Assembly (NCBI GenBank): GCA_018894105.1
Contig: CM032123.1
Coordinates: 5,271,001 to 5,335,000 of the forward strand
Direction: 5' to 3'
Length of the DNA: 64,000 nt
Source of the DNA: Jacaranda mimosifolia
Lineage: Eukaryota; Streptophyta; Magnoliopsida; Lamiales; Bignoniaceae
The notes below the pieces were generated by a model, which saw only the letters and a program-made list of their open reading frames with translations, was not told the origin of the DNA and made no database searches. The translations under genes and the position numbers were made by a program. This document shows positions 62,114 to 64,000 of the stretch, piece after piece (the first letter of the stretch is position 1; each line of letters begins with the position of its first letter).

Positions 62114-62885
62114 TATCAAGAACAAATGCTTTAGTGTCCTCAGGCAATAATAAAGTATATATTTATTTTTTATTGAGCCCGTACGATAAAAAGTTATATT
62201 AATAATATTGAGCTCACGACAAACATATATACTCTGTATCTTATTTCACACTTCTATCAATCTTGTCGCAAAATATAATACCATCCATCCAAAATGAATT
62301 ATTCAGTTAACTAACTCAAATATCCGTTTTTAATGTTTTACATTAATTAATTTAAAAGATAAAAACAAAAATTACTTCAATAATCTTAAATAACACATCG
62401 TAAATTAATTAAAAATCTGAAATCTTCAAAGTATAAAAGATATAAAGAAATTAAGATGATAAATTAGTTAGAAATTTTAAATACTTGAATTTCCTGTGAT
62501 GGTATCAAGAACAAATGCTTTAGTGTCCTAAGGCAATAATGAAGTATTTATTTATTTTTTAGTGAGCCCACACGTTAAAAAGTTACATTAATAATATTGA
62601 GTTCACCACAAACATATATACTCTATATCTTATTTCGCACTTCTATCAATCTTGTCGCAAAATATAATACCATCCATCCAAAATGAATTATTCAATTAAC
62701 TAACTCAAATATCTATTTTTTATGTTTTACATTAATTAATTTAAAGGATAAAAACAAAAATTACTTCAATAATCTTAAATAACACATCGTAAATTAATTA
62801 AAAATCTGAAATCTTCAAAGTATAAACGATATAAAGAAATTAAGATGATAAATTAGTTAGAAATTTTAAACACTTGAATTTCATA
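62114..62885. repeat. 389-bp tandem duplication
   Basis: Copies at about 62114-62502 and 62503-62885 share TATCAAGAACAAATGCTTTA at the left and GAAATTTTAAA.ACTTGAATTTC at the right, with roughly one difference per 20-25 bases. Non-coding, source unknown. Confidence 0.92.
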
Positions 62886-63409
62886 TGGCGGCCAAGAACA
62901 TTCACTTTAGTACAAAAGAAAATTTTAGGATAGATGGAACAAATGGTAAAGAAAATTCAAAATGAACATCCGACAATATTTAAAATAGGCAACAAAAGTA
63001 GATGATTAGGTTCAATTTATAGGCATAGTAATATGTGAAATGAAGAATAAGAAAAAGAAAAAGTTTAAATCTAATTTATTTTTCTCATGAAGAAAATTTA
63101 ATATTGTTAATTAAAAAGACTGGACTGATATTGCATTATAATTTTATAGCAAGCTGACTCTGTCTACGATAAAGAAAATAATATCTAAACTAGCCAGGGA
63201 CTTGAGTCCTATTCTTCAAAATTTGAGCCAGAGCCCCGTCAGATTTTTTTTTTTATTTATTTTTTTATGTTAATTTATTTGGATTAGAATTTTGGATATT
63301 ATTATTGTAACGTATTATTATTCTCTACCTCTGGAATTGGAACCTTATCTTGTCAAATCTTGATAAAGGTGAAGATTTAATTTGGCAGTAAACAAAGGCT
63401 GATTAAAAT

Positions 63410-63447
<38 letters not shown>

Positions 63448-64000
63448 TGTTGTTGAGCAGACGGTAAATTACATAAGGATGAAATTTTGGGTTCCCATTT
63501 GGTAAAATCGTGGGTGTTTCTCTCAATCATATGAATATGTTGTGTAATTGTCCCTCGTAATTTTATTTTATTTTATTTTTTAACACTGGTTGTCCATTGT
63601 AATTAAATAACCATTCATAGTCGTAAGAACGAATTATTGATCATTATTTTATTTCTAAGAATTAAAAATTGTTCTAATAAAAAAGAAAAGAAAATCTCTA
63701 TAATATGCAAGAATTAAAGTCGAGTTCAAGAAATATTTAATGGTGAAGCAAAATTGTTTTCTTAGATATATATATATATATATAGAAGAAATTTCTCCAC
63801 CTTAAAAGAATAATTAATTTTTATTAAAAAATAAAAATAAAGAACACTAATCTAAGATTTGGTAAAAAATTTTAAAGAAAAATTTCTAAAATAAGATGTT
63901 AGGAGCTAGCTTATAAGCTCTTTTAGAAAAATTAGAAATTTCTAACTTATTTTTATTATCTCAATAAACTCCCTTGATTTTAAGCATATTAATTATACAA
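62886..64000. other. AT-rich spacer with (ATT)n microsatellite
   Basis: No gene is recognised. An uninterrupted (ATT)n run of about thirteen units is at 63410-63448 and a (TA)n run at 63768-63783. Confidence 0.6.

Overview
This is nuclear DNA from a flowering plant, most likely a eudicot. The background is AT-rich and full of small transposons. It holds one intronless and two intron-rich genes of plant families, with canonical GT..AG splicing. I cannot name the species from the sequence.

Three intact-looking host genes are visible. (1) 1236-13470, plus strand: the last nine coding exons of an MRG1/MRG2-type chromatin reader; its 5' exon lies left of the window. (2) 16532-17554, minus strand: an intronless R2R3-MYB factor of the MYB44/70/73/77 type (subgroup 22), with a TATA box at 17741-17750. 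(3) 52431-54564, minus strand: a four-exon Ntn-hydrolase L-asparaginase/isoaspartyl peptidase of the ASPGB1 type. The three have unrelated jobs (chromatin reading, stress and hormone transcription control, asparagine nitrogen release) and do not form a pathway.

The rest is mostly mobile DNA. Between MYB and 38.4 kb there are Tourist-like MITEs with TAA duplications (18.4-19.1 kb), two related Mutator-like elements in opposite orientation with 10-bp and 9-bp target duplications (21471-23251 and 23571-24507), non-autonomous Helitrons (19873-20291 and 31767-33515), two GAGTCGAG-type MITEs, several microsatellites, and a 600-bp block at 34.2 kb that looks foreign and may be organellar.

The main object is a 12.25-kb candidate PIF/Harbinger-type transposon, 38436-50687. 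It carries four degraded minus-strand genes: a Myb/SANT-like protein (44.2-45.1 kb), a three-exon DDE transposase with five premature stops (42.4-43.9 kb), a GRF-zinc-finger-like protein with a C-terminal membrane segment (41.7-42.1 kb), and a second Myb/SANT-like protein (40.6-41.4 kb). It also contains a ~213-bp satellite array (45.4-47.4 kb), a 63/114-bp minisatellite (48.8-49.9 kb) and a nested solo LTR with a perfect 5-bp duplication (39096-39790).

Right of the asparaginase gene (54.7-64 kb) I see only AT-rich spacer, further MITEs, a minus-strand mini-Helitron nested in a larger TIR element (58486-59673), and a 389-bp tandem duplication at 62.1-62.9 kb.
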